Notes under the pieces: model-generated
Database searches by the model: none
Seen by the model: the letters and a program-made list of their open reading frames with translations, nothing else
What the model was told of the DNA's origin: nothing
In this document: positions 22,898 through 34,610 of the stretch, piece after piece
Position numbering within the stretch: position 1 is the first letter of the stretch
Layout of the letters: each line of letters begins with the position of its first letter
Position numbers and translations under genes: made by a program
Source of the DNA: Molossus alvarezi
Lineage: Eukaryota > Chordata > Mammalia > Chiroptera > Molossidae
DNA length: 64,000 bases
Direction of reading: 5' to 3'
Assembly (NCBI GenBank): GCA_037176705.1
Contig: CM073886.1
Span: 125,642,001 to 125,706,000 of the forward strand

Positions 22898-23117
22898 CAG
22901 TGGTTCTCAACCTCCCTAATGCCGACCCTTTAATACAGCTCCTCATGTTGTGTGTGGGCTATTTGTGTGTGGGCGGACCCGCCTGGAGACGGACAAAGGA
23001 GCGGTGTCTCGGTTCCTAAGACCATCGGAAATATGTGTTCCCATGGTCTTAGGTGACCCCTGTGAAAGGGTCATTCGACCCCCAAAGGGGTCACAACCCA
23101 CAGGTTGAGAACCGCTG
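22898..23117. mobile_element. SPIN-type non-autonomous hAT transposon
   Basis: A 220-bp MITE with 16-bp terminal inverted repeats CAGYGGTTCTCAACCT. The left end is CAGTGGTTCTCAACCT; the right end reversed is CAGCGGTTCTCAACCT. A perfect 8-bp duplication CTCTATGA lies at 22890..22897 and 23118..23125, as hAT elements make. The interior words ACCCTTTAATACAG, CTCATGTTGTG, CCTAAGACCATCGG and CCCCCAAAGGGGTC match my memory of the SPIN (space invader) family, first known in rodents as URR1. An internal near-palindrome CCTAAGACCAT...ATGGTCTTAGG lies at its centre. Confidence 0.92.
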
Positions 23118-23125
23118 CTCTATGA

Positions 23126-24092
23126 CATTCCCTGGGTTCCTCACTGTGAGCGCTAGACCCCATTGAAATGCAAGAATAGTACCCACCTTCTACTCTAAAC
23201 ACACACACACACACACTTCAGTTTTGTCTTTTGTGGATTGTTTTCCCTTTGAACAACATTGTTTATGTAATCCAGCCTCAGACATACATACATGGTGAGC
23301 TTTAGAGCGACCCCTCTGTGCCCCAGCTTCTCCCCCTCAGCCTGCAAGGTGTTATCTTTTTAATGCGAATATACTTAGTTGTCTTGACTTTTGGTAGATT
23401 TATATCCCATCAGCAGCTCCCATTGTCTCAATGACCTTAAAGAGCTATATATAGGCCACTAAGTAGAGGAGAATGTGGGGAGAAGAGGAGAGGGGATCTG
23501 GTCATTTAAAAATACTTGCAATAAGTCTATTAAGAAGAGTGCACTTCTAGACAAACATCATTCCTATCTGATGAATAACCTCTTCAAAGACTGGATGTGG
23601 AGCTTTAGATGGGGCTCTGGGTTGGTAATTAATGTCAGAGTATAAAAAGCAGACTTAAATGCAATCAAGATCACATTTCCATGATTGAAACATTATTATT
23701 TTATGCCAAGTGCATTTATCTCTGGCAAGAGTGTAATCTAAGGAATGTTCAAACATATAATACATGAGGTCATAGATCAAGTGTGGTTTCACACAGCACA
23801 CGGCGACAAATTCAGATGAATGGCTTCTTTGGGCAGCTTATTTGAAGACTGTATAATTTATAAATGTCTCAATATTAATCTCTCTGCCTCTCTTATACAC
23901 ATGTGCACACACTTATGTGTGTGTAAAACTTTATTAAGATCTTCACTGGGTTGGACTATTAAACAACTTGGTATTTAAAAATTACATATGTATTGAATTA
24001 AATTTGGCCAAATTAAATTAGTTTTCTGCATAGTTTTAACTTTGAAACTGGACTAAGACTTTCTAATAATCTTGTATTGCATTGCTTTGAAT
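23126..24092. other. Intergenic stretch with small CA repeats
   Basis: Contains a (AC)n run near 23197-23216 and a CA/TG patch at 23897-23930. Otherwise repeat-poor, AT-rich DNA with no supported gene. Confidence 0.5.
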
Positions 24093-24106
24093 ACATTTTC
24101 TGTTTC

Positions 24107-24924
24107 TTTCTTTTTAATTTTAATTTTATTTTTGTTACAGATATTTCTTTTTTCTTACCCCATTGACACCCTCCTCCTCATCCCCTCCTCCCCATCTCCG
24201 GCTTTGTTGTCCATGTCCACTGGTTATGCATACATGCATATAAGTTCTGTGGTTTATCTCTTCCCTCCCCCCACCACCCCCTCTTCTGAGGGTTGTCAGT
24301 CTGTACCCTACTTCCATGTTTCTGGGTTTACCCTAATCCTCATACTGTTATGTTCATTATATTCCATAAATAAGTGAGATCATGTGATATTTGTCTTTTT
24401 CTGCTTGGCTTGTTTCACTCAGGATAATACTTTCCAGTTCCCTCCATGTCGTCTCAAAGGATAAGAGATCTTTCTTTCTTATAGCTGCATAGTACTCCAC
24501 TGTGTATATGTACCACTGCTTTTTTATCCACTCATCTACTGATGGACACTTGGGTTGTTTCCAGATCTTAGCTATTGTAAATAGTGCTGCTACGAACATG
24601 GAGGTACATCTATTCTTTCTGATTGGTGTTTCAGGCTTCTTAGGGTATATGCCTAGAAGTGGGATCACTGGGTCAAATGGCAGTTCAATTTTTAACTTTC
24701 TGAGGTAAGACCATAGTGTTTTCCACTGTGTCTGCACCAGTCTGCATTCCCACCAGCAGTGTACTAGAGTCCCCTTTTCTTCACACTCTCATCAACACTT
24801 GTGGTTTGATGATTTGTGGATGGCGGCCATTCTGACAGGTGTGAGGTGATACCTTATAGTTGTTTTAATTTGCATCTCTCTAATGATTAGTGATGTTGAG
24901 CATTTCTTCATATGTCTCTTGGCC
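24107..24924 (-). mobile_element. 5'-truncated L1 (copy D) with perfect target duplication
   Basis: 818 bp of reverse L1. The minus-frame ORF2 end is readable for 126 codons, including [23 protein letters not shown] and YTVEYYAAIRKKD, followed by the 3' UTR with pyrimidine-rich DNA at 24160-24300. The 14-bp duplication ACATTTTCTGTTTC lies at 24093..24106 and 24925..24938. The open frame and perfect duplication indicate a young insertion. Confidence 0.93.
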
Positions 24925-24938
24925 ACATTTTCTGTTTC

Positions 24939-25195
24939 AAAAAAAATCAAAACCAGTGTGTATGTCTTTTGAATTTTGGTTGCTCCACATCAAGAAGGAA
25001 ATTTTGAAGTGATTGTGTTGGAAAGGTAGCCTTGTCTTTCTACACCATCATGTTGACTGCAGACAGACTTGAGATCATTTTCCATTCCTCGCCACTAACT
25101 CCTGCCTATTTCTTCCAAGGCTTTTACCAATCACTCTTTAATTGTATACTTCTTTTTAGGGGAGTTAAAGAAAACTGATCATAACTGAGAAGTCT
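24939..25195. other. Short intergenic stretch
   Basis: Nothing recognised between L1 copy D and the next SINE. Confidence 0.4.
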
Positions 25196-25211
25196 AAAAA
25201 TGAACATTATA

Positions 25212-25419
25212 GCTCGGCTGGTGTGGCTCAGTGGATTGAGCGTCATCCTCAGGATTGAACCTGAGAGGTCCTGGTTTGATTCCCAGTCAGGGCACATACC
25301 CAGTTGCAGGCTGGATTCCTGGTCGGGGCTGTGCAGGAGGCAGCTGACTGATGTTTCTACCTTTCTCTCTCTTCCTCACTCTCTAAAAAAAATCAATAAA
25401 AACATATTAAAAATAAAAT
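25212..25419 (+). mobile_element. Ves SINE, simple-tail class
   Basis: The head is GCTCGGCTGGTGTGGCTCAG, then GGTTTGATTCCCAGTCAGGG, ending ATCAATAAAAACATA without the hairpin. The flanking repeats are AAAAATGAACATTATA and AAAAATGAACACTGTA (two differences), so it is older than the perfect-duplication copies. Confidence 0.9.
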
Positions 25420-25436
25420 AAAAATGAACACTGTAG

Positions 25437-25904
25437 TAATTATTTAAGAAGATGCTTTTATCTCGAGGGTGAAGAAACAAAGAAAATAATCTGAGAATAT
25501 CAGACCCCAGGTGCTTGGAGCAGGTGTTCTGATGAGTGGAGAATGAGACCTCTGATGAGTTCCACTGCCCAATTTGTGAGGGCACCTCCGAGGGTAATGA
25601 GACTGATTCCAGAAGTGTGGCCATTCTAGGAATGTGGGGGAAAGATGCGACCTCGCTATCTGCTGCTGCCAGTGGAGACCCAAGCCCGGGCAACGGCAGT
25701 AAGAGCATCCAGCTACACAGAAAGAATGAACTCCCTCTTGGTCCCCTGCCTCCCAGTATCCTTTAATGTCTCCCTATTGACATAACCTTGCAGAGAACCA
25801 GCGACTAAAGCAGAAACACAGTGTACAGGGTTTCCTTATCTCAAATCAGAGAGAAAGAAAATTGGATTTATCATCGAGGAAAAACAGCTTAGCAACTGGC
25901 AGGT
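25437..25904. other. Intergenic stretch, nothing recognised
   Basis: Short overlapping frames on both strands (25444-25766) without domain resemblance. Confidence 0.4.
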
Positions 25905-26160
25905 GTGGTAGACGGGATACTGGCTTCCCCAAAGTCACCCACATCCTAATCCCTTGTGTTTGGATTACCTTACACGGCAAAATAGACTTTTCAGATGTAA
26001 TGTGTTAGGGATCTAGAGAGAGGAAGATGATCTCATCTGGGTGGACTCAAGGGAATTAGGAGTCTTTAAAGAGGGAGGCGGGGGAGCAGGAGGGTCAGAG
26101 TCAGAGGAGAGGGGAACACAGAAGCAGAGGAGAGAGAGAGAAATTCAGAAGTGCTGATCG
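25905..26160 (+). mobile_element. MLT1 LTR fragment (ERVL-MaLR)
   Basis: GTGGTAGACGGGATACTGGC, ATCCTAATCCC, TTACCTTACACGGCAAAATAG, GGATCTAGAGAGAGGAAGATG, GGGTCAGAGTCAGAG follow the MLT1 order. It lacks the 3' third of the usual LTR. Confidence 0.85.
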
Positions 26161-28039
26161 GTGGTAGACATAATGTTGGATTTTTATTATGCACTTCTGA
26201 GTAGTGAATCAAGTTTTTATTCTTTTGGAAGACATGTCTACTCTACTCACAGTTTATCTAATATTTTTGTTATCAATCAGAGTTTAATTCAAGACAATAG
26301 AGAAAATAATACTTTCCTCTCCAAAAATGGAAGGAGGTTGTTCAGACACTCTCCATAAAGTGCTCAGTAAATATCCGCAACTTCTTATATTTCCGTTACT
26401 TCCTCTCAGTTGGAGTTTAGTGGACTTGCTTTTTCAGGGGAGTTCTGCCCACTAGACTCAATTCAGCTGTGGCGCCCCCTGCTGTCGAGAGAGCAGGACA
26501 AGCCCACAGGCCCCTGAGTTCCATCGCTTGTGTGGGCTGGTCTTGGAGCAAATGCTGGAATAGAGCCCCTTGATAAAGAGGAAGGAAAAAAAACAGTCAC
26601 GTGCTGACCTTTAACGGAAGAAAAGTGCCTGTGTAGGGGTGGGAGCACGTGTGAGAAATAAAAATACATCCGGTAAACATTGCCTGGCCGCTCAGAGATC
26701 TGTCTTTTAGAGATGGCATTTCCGTGGTTGGCCCTGTGATACTTTTAGCCAAGATGGTAAGAAGAAAACAGAACAATTTTGAGAAAACAAACAGAAGGCA
26801 TCTTGCCACGTCGACTTTTCTCCTTCTTCACCCTTGTTCCCCGACCACTGACACCTCCAAGGAAGCTCTCGCTGAGTTTTGGATCCTTTTCACCATCTGA
26901 TATGGACCATGTGGAGTCTCAGAGAGAATGGCCTTTACTGTATTCACCTCGGTCTCCTTTAATATATTTTAAATTCGTTTTATAATGATCAATATAAATA
27001 TTCTATTCACAAAGCAACAACAGGGGCTCTACCCTGCGGAGTTGGTTAAATACCTATAAATTAACTCAGCTCAGTCTGCCAAGTCCGCATAAGCTTGTGA
27101 TTTAAATGTGTGCTTTAACTGCAAATGGAATGAGTCTGGATTCCTTCAGGATTCCTTTTATTATAAATCTACCTACCTCCTTTCCCTTCAGATAGCCAAC
27201 GGATAACTATCATTTTTCACTTTTCCATTTTTCTCATGTCACTCTGTCTTGGAGCTAATGGAAATATTTGAGTAATCTATGGTTCCAAGAAGGAAAAAAT
27301 ACACATGATTTTAAAGCTAATTTTCACAAAATTTACTGCATTCTTAATGGACAAGGGTCTGTCCCTCCTTAGTGCATTAGAGCCCTTCATAAAACATTGT
27401 GCAGAGAGAACTGACTTTCAGTCCTGTGTGTCGCTGCAGCTTCGGGAAATAAGAGCGGAACCACACAGCAACCCTTTCAAGGAAACTTCGATTCACTAAC
27501 ATTCAATCAAGATGGTGTTTCCAGCATATTAAAATAAAACGATGCCTGCTATCTTCACACTTAGATGATGCTACAAGCAGCGACATGTTCCTTGTCTGAT
27601 CAATGATCCCTCCTTCCTCTGTGGGGTTTCAGTCCAGGACAGTTGCCCGAGATCAAACCAGCCCCCCTACTTGATGGGCAAGTAGCAAGCAGGACAGAAG
27701 CGTGGGAGGAGGCATTTCCGCGAGTGCGACATAGTCCTGTGAATTCGGCTGGCGAACAAACTTCTACCATCAGATCCGACAGTGTTCAAACAGGGGAGAA
27801 AGTGTGTCACACTGGGCTAACTCGGGAATCACTGATAAAGGAGAGGTGTGTTGTTGTCGAAGAAAAAAACACTTCTCTTCCCTAAGTAGCCAGGGAGCTG
27901 GAGTTCCCTCCAGCTGGTCCCACTTTCCTGACGGAGGGTCTTTCTTCGGTCCGTCAACGTAAGTTGGGGTACTCCTTAGCTTTCTGTATGCAGATTGCAG
28001 GTTGTATCTGGAAGAGGGGTGACCTGGGGTGTCTAACAG
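26161..28039. other. Intergenic stretch, nothing recognised
   Basis: About 1.9 kb with no clear interspersed repeat; long repeat-free runs are uncommon in this window. Frames are short. A weak regulatory role is possible but unsupported. Confidence 0.45.
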
Positions 28040-28125
28040 ACCTGGTTTCAACTCTCGCTTCATCACTTTGGGAAATTATTTACCTCCTTGGGCCTTGATT
28101 TCCCAGACTGGAAATTAAGGACACA
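28040..28125 (+). repeat. MIR fragment
   Basis: CTGGTTTCAACTCTCGCTTC, TTTACCTCCTTGGGCCTTGA and TTCCCAGACTGGAAATTAAG match the MIR core order. Confidence 0.6.
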
Positions 28126-28229
28126 TAACACTAAATATACACCTATTGGGGTATATACATACATATCTTCACCTCTCTGGTTCTGGATGTCATGGATTTA
28201 GGTAATTCTAGAAAGTCATATAACACAGA

Positions 28230-28385
28230 TGATACAGGATTTTGGGGGGGGGGGTTGCATGCTCTGTTTTATATCTTGATTTGGGTGGTGGTTATACAAC
28301 TGTATGTGTTAGCCAAAATTTGTAAAATGGACACTGAAAAGGAGAAATTTTTCTGACTATAAATTATACCTCAATAGAACAATGG
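28230..28385 (+). repeat. Old L1 3'-end fragment
   Basis: TATCTTGATTTGGGTGGTGG, TTATACAACTGTATGTGTTA and TAAATTATACCTCAATAG are the end of an old L1M 3' UTR. A G9 run starts it. Confidence 0.7.
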
Positions 28386-29449
28386 AAGATAGTGTAGGAA
28401 ATAGTGATCGTTCGTGAATTATATCTGTTACCCAACACTTCAGAAGCTCCGTCATTTACAGAGAACCTTATCTTTTCAAGTGTATTTCCTTCTTAGACTT
28501 ACACCCCATATTTTATACTTTATCTAAAAAGTTAGGGTCAGTCCTCAGTTGTTTGAGAGGAGGTGGCTTCTATCTCTCTTCTCTGATGATTAAAGGTCGG
28601 ATACTCTCTAAACCTACAGCAAGACAGGGAGCTGTGTTCATCTTTTCTTTTTTACAGACTCCCTACGTCCATCTATTAATTTGGGGAAATAGAACAAGAC
28701 CTTCGTGGTCCTTGTATGAACTACTTCAGAGAGTGGTGTGATGCAGACCTCCTCTATAAATGTCAGAAATGCCAAGTTTTGTGCCAACGTGACCCGGGAG
28801 ACAAGGACACGTACTGTTTCCAGGCTCTCAAAGCTGTGAGCTCAGAAGCAACAGATTTCACGTGTGGACATCCTGCCTCACCAACCACAGAAACGGGCAC
28901 GACGTGACATGTGGTCCAGTCCCACCGCTCCCACTTACTTGGTGACTGGATGCGCCTTCCGTGGGCACGGTACCCCGTTTATGAAGTGTATGCATGTTAA
29001 GTTTCAGTAAACGTAAGATCACATCAGGGAGGGCGGATGTGTGCTGGGCAAAGAACTACCAATTACGGTTCTTGGCAGTTGCCCCATCCCTAAAAAGATC
29101 ACTTTTTCACTTGCTTTTTAGGCAAACGCTACTGTGCCTCCCTTTACAGCTTGAGACAAGAGGCTGACATGGTCACTGTCAGAAAGATTATTTAGTCACT
29201 ATGGTTTATGACACCGAAGTCCACAGGCGCACGAGGGCGCTGCTGGCTGTGGGCATCGCGTCCGGGCAGCGTCCACTCCCAGCAAGCTCAGGGCGGCAGA
29301 GAGCCGCGTCTTAGCCGGTGCTCTTTGGCTGTCGATTTCATCCATTTGCACAACAAGGTCTGAGACGGTAATATGACATCCCCAAACCGGATTTAAAATA
29401 CTCTTTCAGTCCTTGAACAAATTCTTTCATCAGAATGGATTACAAATGG
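28386..29449. other. Intergenic stretch, nothing recognised
   Basis: No supported repeat or gene; small GC-rich patch near 29220-29320. Confidence 0.4.
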
Positions 29450-29463
29450 TTTCCTAATGTTCT

Positions 29464-29680
29464 TTTTTAAAAATATATTTTCATTAATTTTTTTTAGAGA
29501 GAGAGGAAGGAAGGGAGAGAGAGATAGAAACATCCATGTGAGAGAGAAACATCAATTGGTTGCCTCCTGCACGCCCCTTCCTGGGGATCGAGCCCAGGTT
29601 TGCCCTGACCGGGAATTGCACTGGGACCTCTCAATCTGCGGGAGGACACTCAGTCCACTGAGCCGGACCGGCCAGGTAGC
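29464..29680 (-). mobile_element. Ves SINE, simple-tail class
   Basis: Reverse copy; the head end reads GAGCCGGACCGGCCAGGTAG in window orientation. The flanking repeats are TTTCCTAATGTTCT and TTTCCAATGTTCT. Confidence 0.9.
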
Positions 29681-29693
29681 TTTCCAATGTTCT

Positions 29694-30179
29694 AAAATAG
29701 ATTACCTAGTGGCAGCCTTTGACTGGCCCTAAAAACCCATATCAAAAAGATCTGAACAGAATGGGGCTGCTTTCTCTGTGGATAGTGAACAAAAGGCAAA
29801 GGCCCTGCAGTCCTTGCCAGAGGCATCCTACGGGGTCTGCTGATGAGCAAAGGCAGGGCTAAATGCCAGCAGTTTTCTTCCGGTTGCTAAGAGGCTACTG
29901 GACTGCAGAGTTCAGCTGGGTGCCTGGGGCTGCTGAGTTCTTCGCTGTCTTTGAGGAGTGAATGGCTGGAACCCGCAGAGCTTTCTGCTGGAGCCCAGGG
30001 CCCTGGCTCTGAAGCCTGCTTTCCTGGGGTTTGCTGACCTCGCTGCACCTAAATGCTCCGCAGACCGCAGGACCTGCTGTCTGCAGTGTGACCTCGGGGC
30101 TGGGGACTGCGGTCTACCCACTGAGAGGTATATAGATATATACCCACTTATCAGCATATATATCTAATTGTAATTAGAC
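29694..30179. other. Intergenic stretch, nothing recognised
   Basis: A GC-rich part (29880-30120) opens frames on both strands; no domain or repeat is recognised. Confidence 0.4.
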
Positions 30180-30350
30180 TTTTTATTGAAATATTATTTT
30201 TCAATTACAGTTTACATTCAGTATTATTTTGGATTCATTTCAGGTGTACAGCATAGTGGCTAGACACTCATACACTTTACAGTGTTTCTCCTGATACTTC
30301 CAGTATCCACCAGGCTTGGATTTTATTATTTTATGCTATTCAAGTGTGTT

Positions 30351-30588
30351 TTTTTTTATCCTCACCTGAGGATATTTTTTTCCCATTTTTTGTTCAGATA
30401 GAGTGGGAGGGAGAGAGAGAGAGAGAAACATCGAAGTGAAAGGGACACCTGGAGTGGCTGCCACCTGTACAACCAACCAGGGCCGGGGACAGACTGCAAC
30501 CGAGGTACATGCCCTTAGCGCGAACCGAACCCGGGTCTCGCTGGACCGCAGGCTGATGCTCTAACCACTGAGCCAAACCGGCCAGGGC
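30351..30588 (-). mobile_element. Ves SINE with perfect target duplication
   Basis: Reverse copy with tail hairpin ATCCTCACCTGAGGAT near 30358. The duplication TCAAGTGTGTT is at 30340..30350 and 30589..30599. Confidence 0.94.
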
Positions 30589-30639
30589 TCAAGTGTGTTC
30601 TTCTAACGGATATCCTTGACATCCAACTGTTCACTTTGC

Positions 30640-30908
30640 TCACTGTTGACTTGAGTATAGCATCAACCCAGGAAGGAGCAGAGCACACTCACCTTGACCG
30701 CACAGCTGAGCGAGCCTCCACCTGTGGACCAAACCTGTGTAACCAGCACTGAATCGAGGCATCGAACCTGCCGGCCCCTGAGGACCGCCTCTCCGCCTTC
30801 TCCCAATGACACTCCCCGAGATAAACCCCGTTCTCACCTTTGTTCCAAATACTGCGGTCTCACCTGTTTTGAACCGCATGTAAATAAAAATCCTAATTAT
30901 GTACTCTT
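30640..30908. other. Unidentified GC-rich segment inside the old L1
   Basis: A roughly 270-bp GC-rich segment unlike the L1 on both sides. It ends on the plus strand with GAGATAAACCCCG, a CCTTTGTTCC section and AATAAAAATCC. It is followed directly by a T-run at 30909-30927 and then L1 sequence. AATAAA-type ends after a GC-rich body occur in LTRs, so an ERV LTR fragment is possible, but I cannot identify it. No matching flanking duplication was found. Confidence 0.4.
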
Positions 30909-31457
30909 CTTTTTTTTTTTTTTTTTTGGTCTGGCTCCTTAGAGAATAATTATTTTGATAGTCATTCATGCCATTAATCAGTAGTTGATTCTTTTTTATG
31001 GCCTGCAGCATTCTGTTGTATAAATGCACCACGCTTGTTTATCCATTTCTATTATTCATAGACATTTTGTTGTTTCTGGTTTTCAGCTATTATGAGTAAT
31101 AATTCCATTAACATTCTTGTAGAGGTTCTGGTGCACATAAGTGTACATTTCTATTCCTTATATAACTAAGAATAAAATTCCTGAACTATATGAATGCACA
31201 TTTAATAAATACTGTCAGTTTTCCAAACAGAAATGGTACTATTCGCACCACTTTGTATTCCCACCAGCAGTGTAGATACGCCTTCATACTGCAAATCCCT
31301 TAACTTTTTTCCAGTATAGTGGATGCAAAGTGTTACTTTACTGAGGTTTTCATTTATATTTTCTTGATGAATAATAATATTGATTAGATTATGCTTATTA
31401 ATTATTTGGAGATACCTGTAATTTTGTTTGAGTCATATTAATTTACATGAATTCTTT

Positions 31458-32893
31458 TGTGTGTTTTTCTTTAATAATTTGTTTTTGTTTCTCATTTTTC
31501 CCCATTGAAACCCTCCTCCCCTCCCCCCACACCCGCCTTATCCCCAGCTTTGTTGTCTATGTTCATTGGTCATGCATACATGCATGTAAGTTCTGTGTTT
31601 TATCTCTTCCTCTCATAAGCCCCCTCCTCTGAGGATTGTCAGTCTGTACCCCACCTCTATGTCTCTGGGTTAATTTTTTTCAGCAGTTTGTTTAGTTCAT
31701 TATATTCTACAAATAAGTGAGATTATGTGATATTTGTCTTTCTCTGCTTGGCTTGATTTGCTTAGCATAATATTCTCTAGGTCCTTCCATGCCGTCTCAA
31801 AGATAAAGGATATTTCTTTCTTACAGTTGCATAGTACTCCATTGTGTATATGTACCACAGCTTTGTTATCCATTCATCTACTGAAGGACATTTGAGCTGT
31901 TTCCAGATCTTAGCTATTGTAAATAGTGCTGCTATGAACATGGGGGTACATATATTCTTTCTGATTGGTGTTTCAGGTTTCTTAGGGTATATTCCTAGAA
32001 GTGGGATCACTGGGTCAAATAGAAGTTCAATTTTTAACTTTTTGAGGTAACACCATAGCATTATCCACAGTGGCTACACCAGTTTGCATTCCCACCAGCA
32101 GTATACTAGAGTCCCCTTTTTTCCACACCCTCGTCAACACTTGTTGTTTGATGATTTGTGGATGGCAGCCATTCTGACAGGTGTGAGGTGATACCTTATA
32201 GTTGTTTTAATTTGCATCTCTCTGATGATTAGTGATGTTGAACATTTCTCCATATGTCTCTTAGCCATTTGTATATCCTTTTTAGAGAGGTGTCTATTTA
32301 GGTTCTCTGCTCATTTTTTAATTGGGTTTTTTGTCTTCCTCTTGTTGAGTTGTATGAGCACTCTATATATTTTGGAAATTAACCTCTTATCTGATGCATC
32401 ATTGGCGATTATGGTCTCCCATATAGTAGGATTCCTTTCCATTTTGATGGTTGTTTTTTTTTTTTTTTGCTGTGCAGAAGCTTTTTAGTTTGATGTAGTT
32501 CCATGTGTTCATTTTTTCCTTTGTTTCTCTTGTCTTAGGTGTTGTATCAGTGAAATTTCTGCTGCGTATGATGTCTAAGATTTTGTTGCCTACATTGTAT
32601 TTTAAAATTTTTATGGATTCACAAGTTACATTTAAGTCTTTTATCCATTTTGAGTTTATTCTTGTGTATGGTGTAAGTTGCTGTTCTAGCTTTATTTTTT
32701 TGCAAGTAGCTGTCCAATTTTCCCAACACCATTTATTGAAGAGACTGTCTTGACTCCACTGTATGCTCTTGCCACCTTTGTCAAATATTAAATGAGCATA
32801 TTGTCTTGGGTCAATTCTGGGTTCTCTATTCTGTTCCATTGATCTATGTGCCTGTTCTTGTGCCAGTACCAGGCTGCTTTGATTACAGTGGCT
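31458..32893 (-). mobile_element. L1 (copy E) inserted into the old L1
   Basis: 1.4 kb of reverse L1 covering ORF2 from a region reading [18 protein letters not shown] and [14 protein letters not shown] through the C-terminus ([22 protein letters not shown]) to the 3' UTR. The flanking repeats TTACATGAATTCTTT (31443..31457) and TTATATGAGTTCTTT (32894..32908) differ at two bases. A T-run of 18 near 32453-32470 interrupts the ORF2 frame. Confidence 0.88.
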
Positions 32894-33632
32894 TTATATG
32901 AGTTCTTTATATGTTCAGGATACCAGTCCTTTGTCAGATATATACATCACAACTTCTCCCAGTATATGGTTTGTCTTTTCATTCTGATAATAATTCTATT
33001 TTCTGAAGCATTGACAGTCATGATTTTATTGAATTCCAGCTTATCAGGGCTTGTCTTAAAATTGTGAATGATATATGTATCTCACTTAAGAAATCTATGT
33101 CTACTCTAAAGTCATAAAGATAGCTTCTATTTTCTTCTTAAAACTTTATTTTTCTTTCACAAATAGATCTATACTCTCTCTCTCTCAGATTGATTTTATT
33201 GTATGATGTAATATAGGGTAAGGTTCATTTTTTCCATATGAATATTTAGTGCTATAGGACAGTTTAATGGAAAGGTTATCCTCTCCCACTGGACTGCAGG
33301 GGCATCTTTATGACAAATCAAGAGGCTCTGCACATGTGAATCTATTTCTAGCTTCAACTCTGTCCTGTTGGCCCATTGGTCTCCCCTTGTACAATATCAT
33401 ACCGTTTTAACTACTGGAGCTGTAGAGTAAGTCTTGACATCTGGTAGTATAAACCCCTCCAGCTTTGTTCTTCTTCAATATCCTTTAAGCATTTAAGGTC
33501 CTTTACTTTTCACATACATTTTTTAATCAGCTTCTCAGTTTCTATTAAAAAATATGGTGGAATTTTTATTTAGGTCATAATGAATTTATAGATCAATTTG
33601 GGAAGAGCTATACTTTTAAAATATTGAGTCTT

Positions 33633-34435
33633 CCACATATGAAAAAATGCTCAATGTCATTACTCATCAGAGAGATGCAAATTAAAACAACTCACACCTA
33701 CCAGATGGCTACCATCAACAAATTATCAAACAACAAGTGCTGGTGAAGGTGTGGGGAAAGGGGATTCTAGCACATTGCTGGTGGGAATGTACATTGGTGC
33801 AACCATTATAGAAAATAGTATGGTGCTTTCTCAAAAAGTTAAAAATGGAACTGCCATTTGACTCAGTGATCCCACTTCTAGGAATATACCCTAAGAAGCC
33901 TGAAATACCAATCAGAAAGAATATATATACCCCCATGTTTATAGCAGCACTATTTACAATAGCTAAGATCTGGAAACAGCCTAAGTGTTCATCAATAAAT
34001 GAGTGGATAAAACAGCTATGGTACATTTACACAATGAAATACTATGCAGTTGTAAGAAAGATCTCTTACCCTTTGAGATGACATGGAGAGACCTGGAAAG
34101 TATTATGCTAAGGGAAATAAGCCAATCAGAGAAAGACAAATATCATATGATTTCACTTATTTGTGAAATATAATGAACAAAATAAGCTGATGAACAAAAT
34201 AGACCCAGAGACATGGAAGTAGGGATCAGACTGACAAACAGAGAAAGGGGTGGAGGGCATAGGGGATGAGAAGAGATAAACCAAAAACTTATATGAATAT
34301 ATGCACAACCAATGGACATAGACAACAATACTGGGGGGGGGGTGAGCAGGAAGGAGGGTGTCAGTTGGGGGGAAAGGAGAAACATCTGTAACAAAAATAA
34401 ACCAATTAATTTAAAAATAAATAAATAAGTAAAAT
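33633..34435 (+). mobile_element. L1 (copy F) with perfect 15-bp target duplication
   Basis: 803 bp of forward L1 (ORF2 end and 3' UTR, A-rich tail with AATAAATAAAT). Readable parts are [15 protein letters not shown] and [14 protein letters not shown]. The duplication AAAATATTGAGTCTT lies at 33618..33632 and 34436..34450 in the old L1. Confidence 0.94.
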
Positions 34436-34610
34436 AAAATATTGAGTCTTTCAAGCCACAATCTTGATATACTCCTGTATTTCCTTAGTCTTCCTTAATT
34501 TTACTTAGCAATATCTTTTTAGTTTTAGTTTTATGGATGCCTTATACATCTTTTAAGTTTAATCCACAGGTATACAATGTTTTAGTGCTATTTAAAATGG
34601 TAATATTTTC

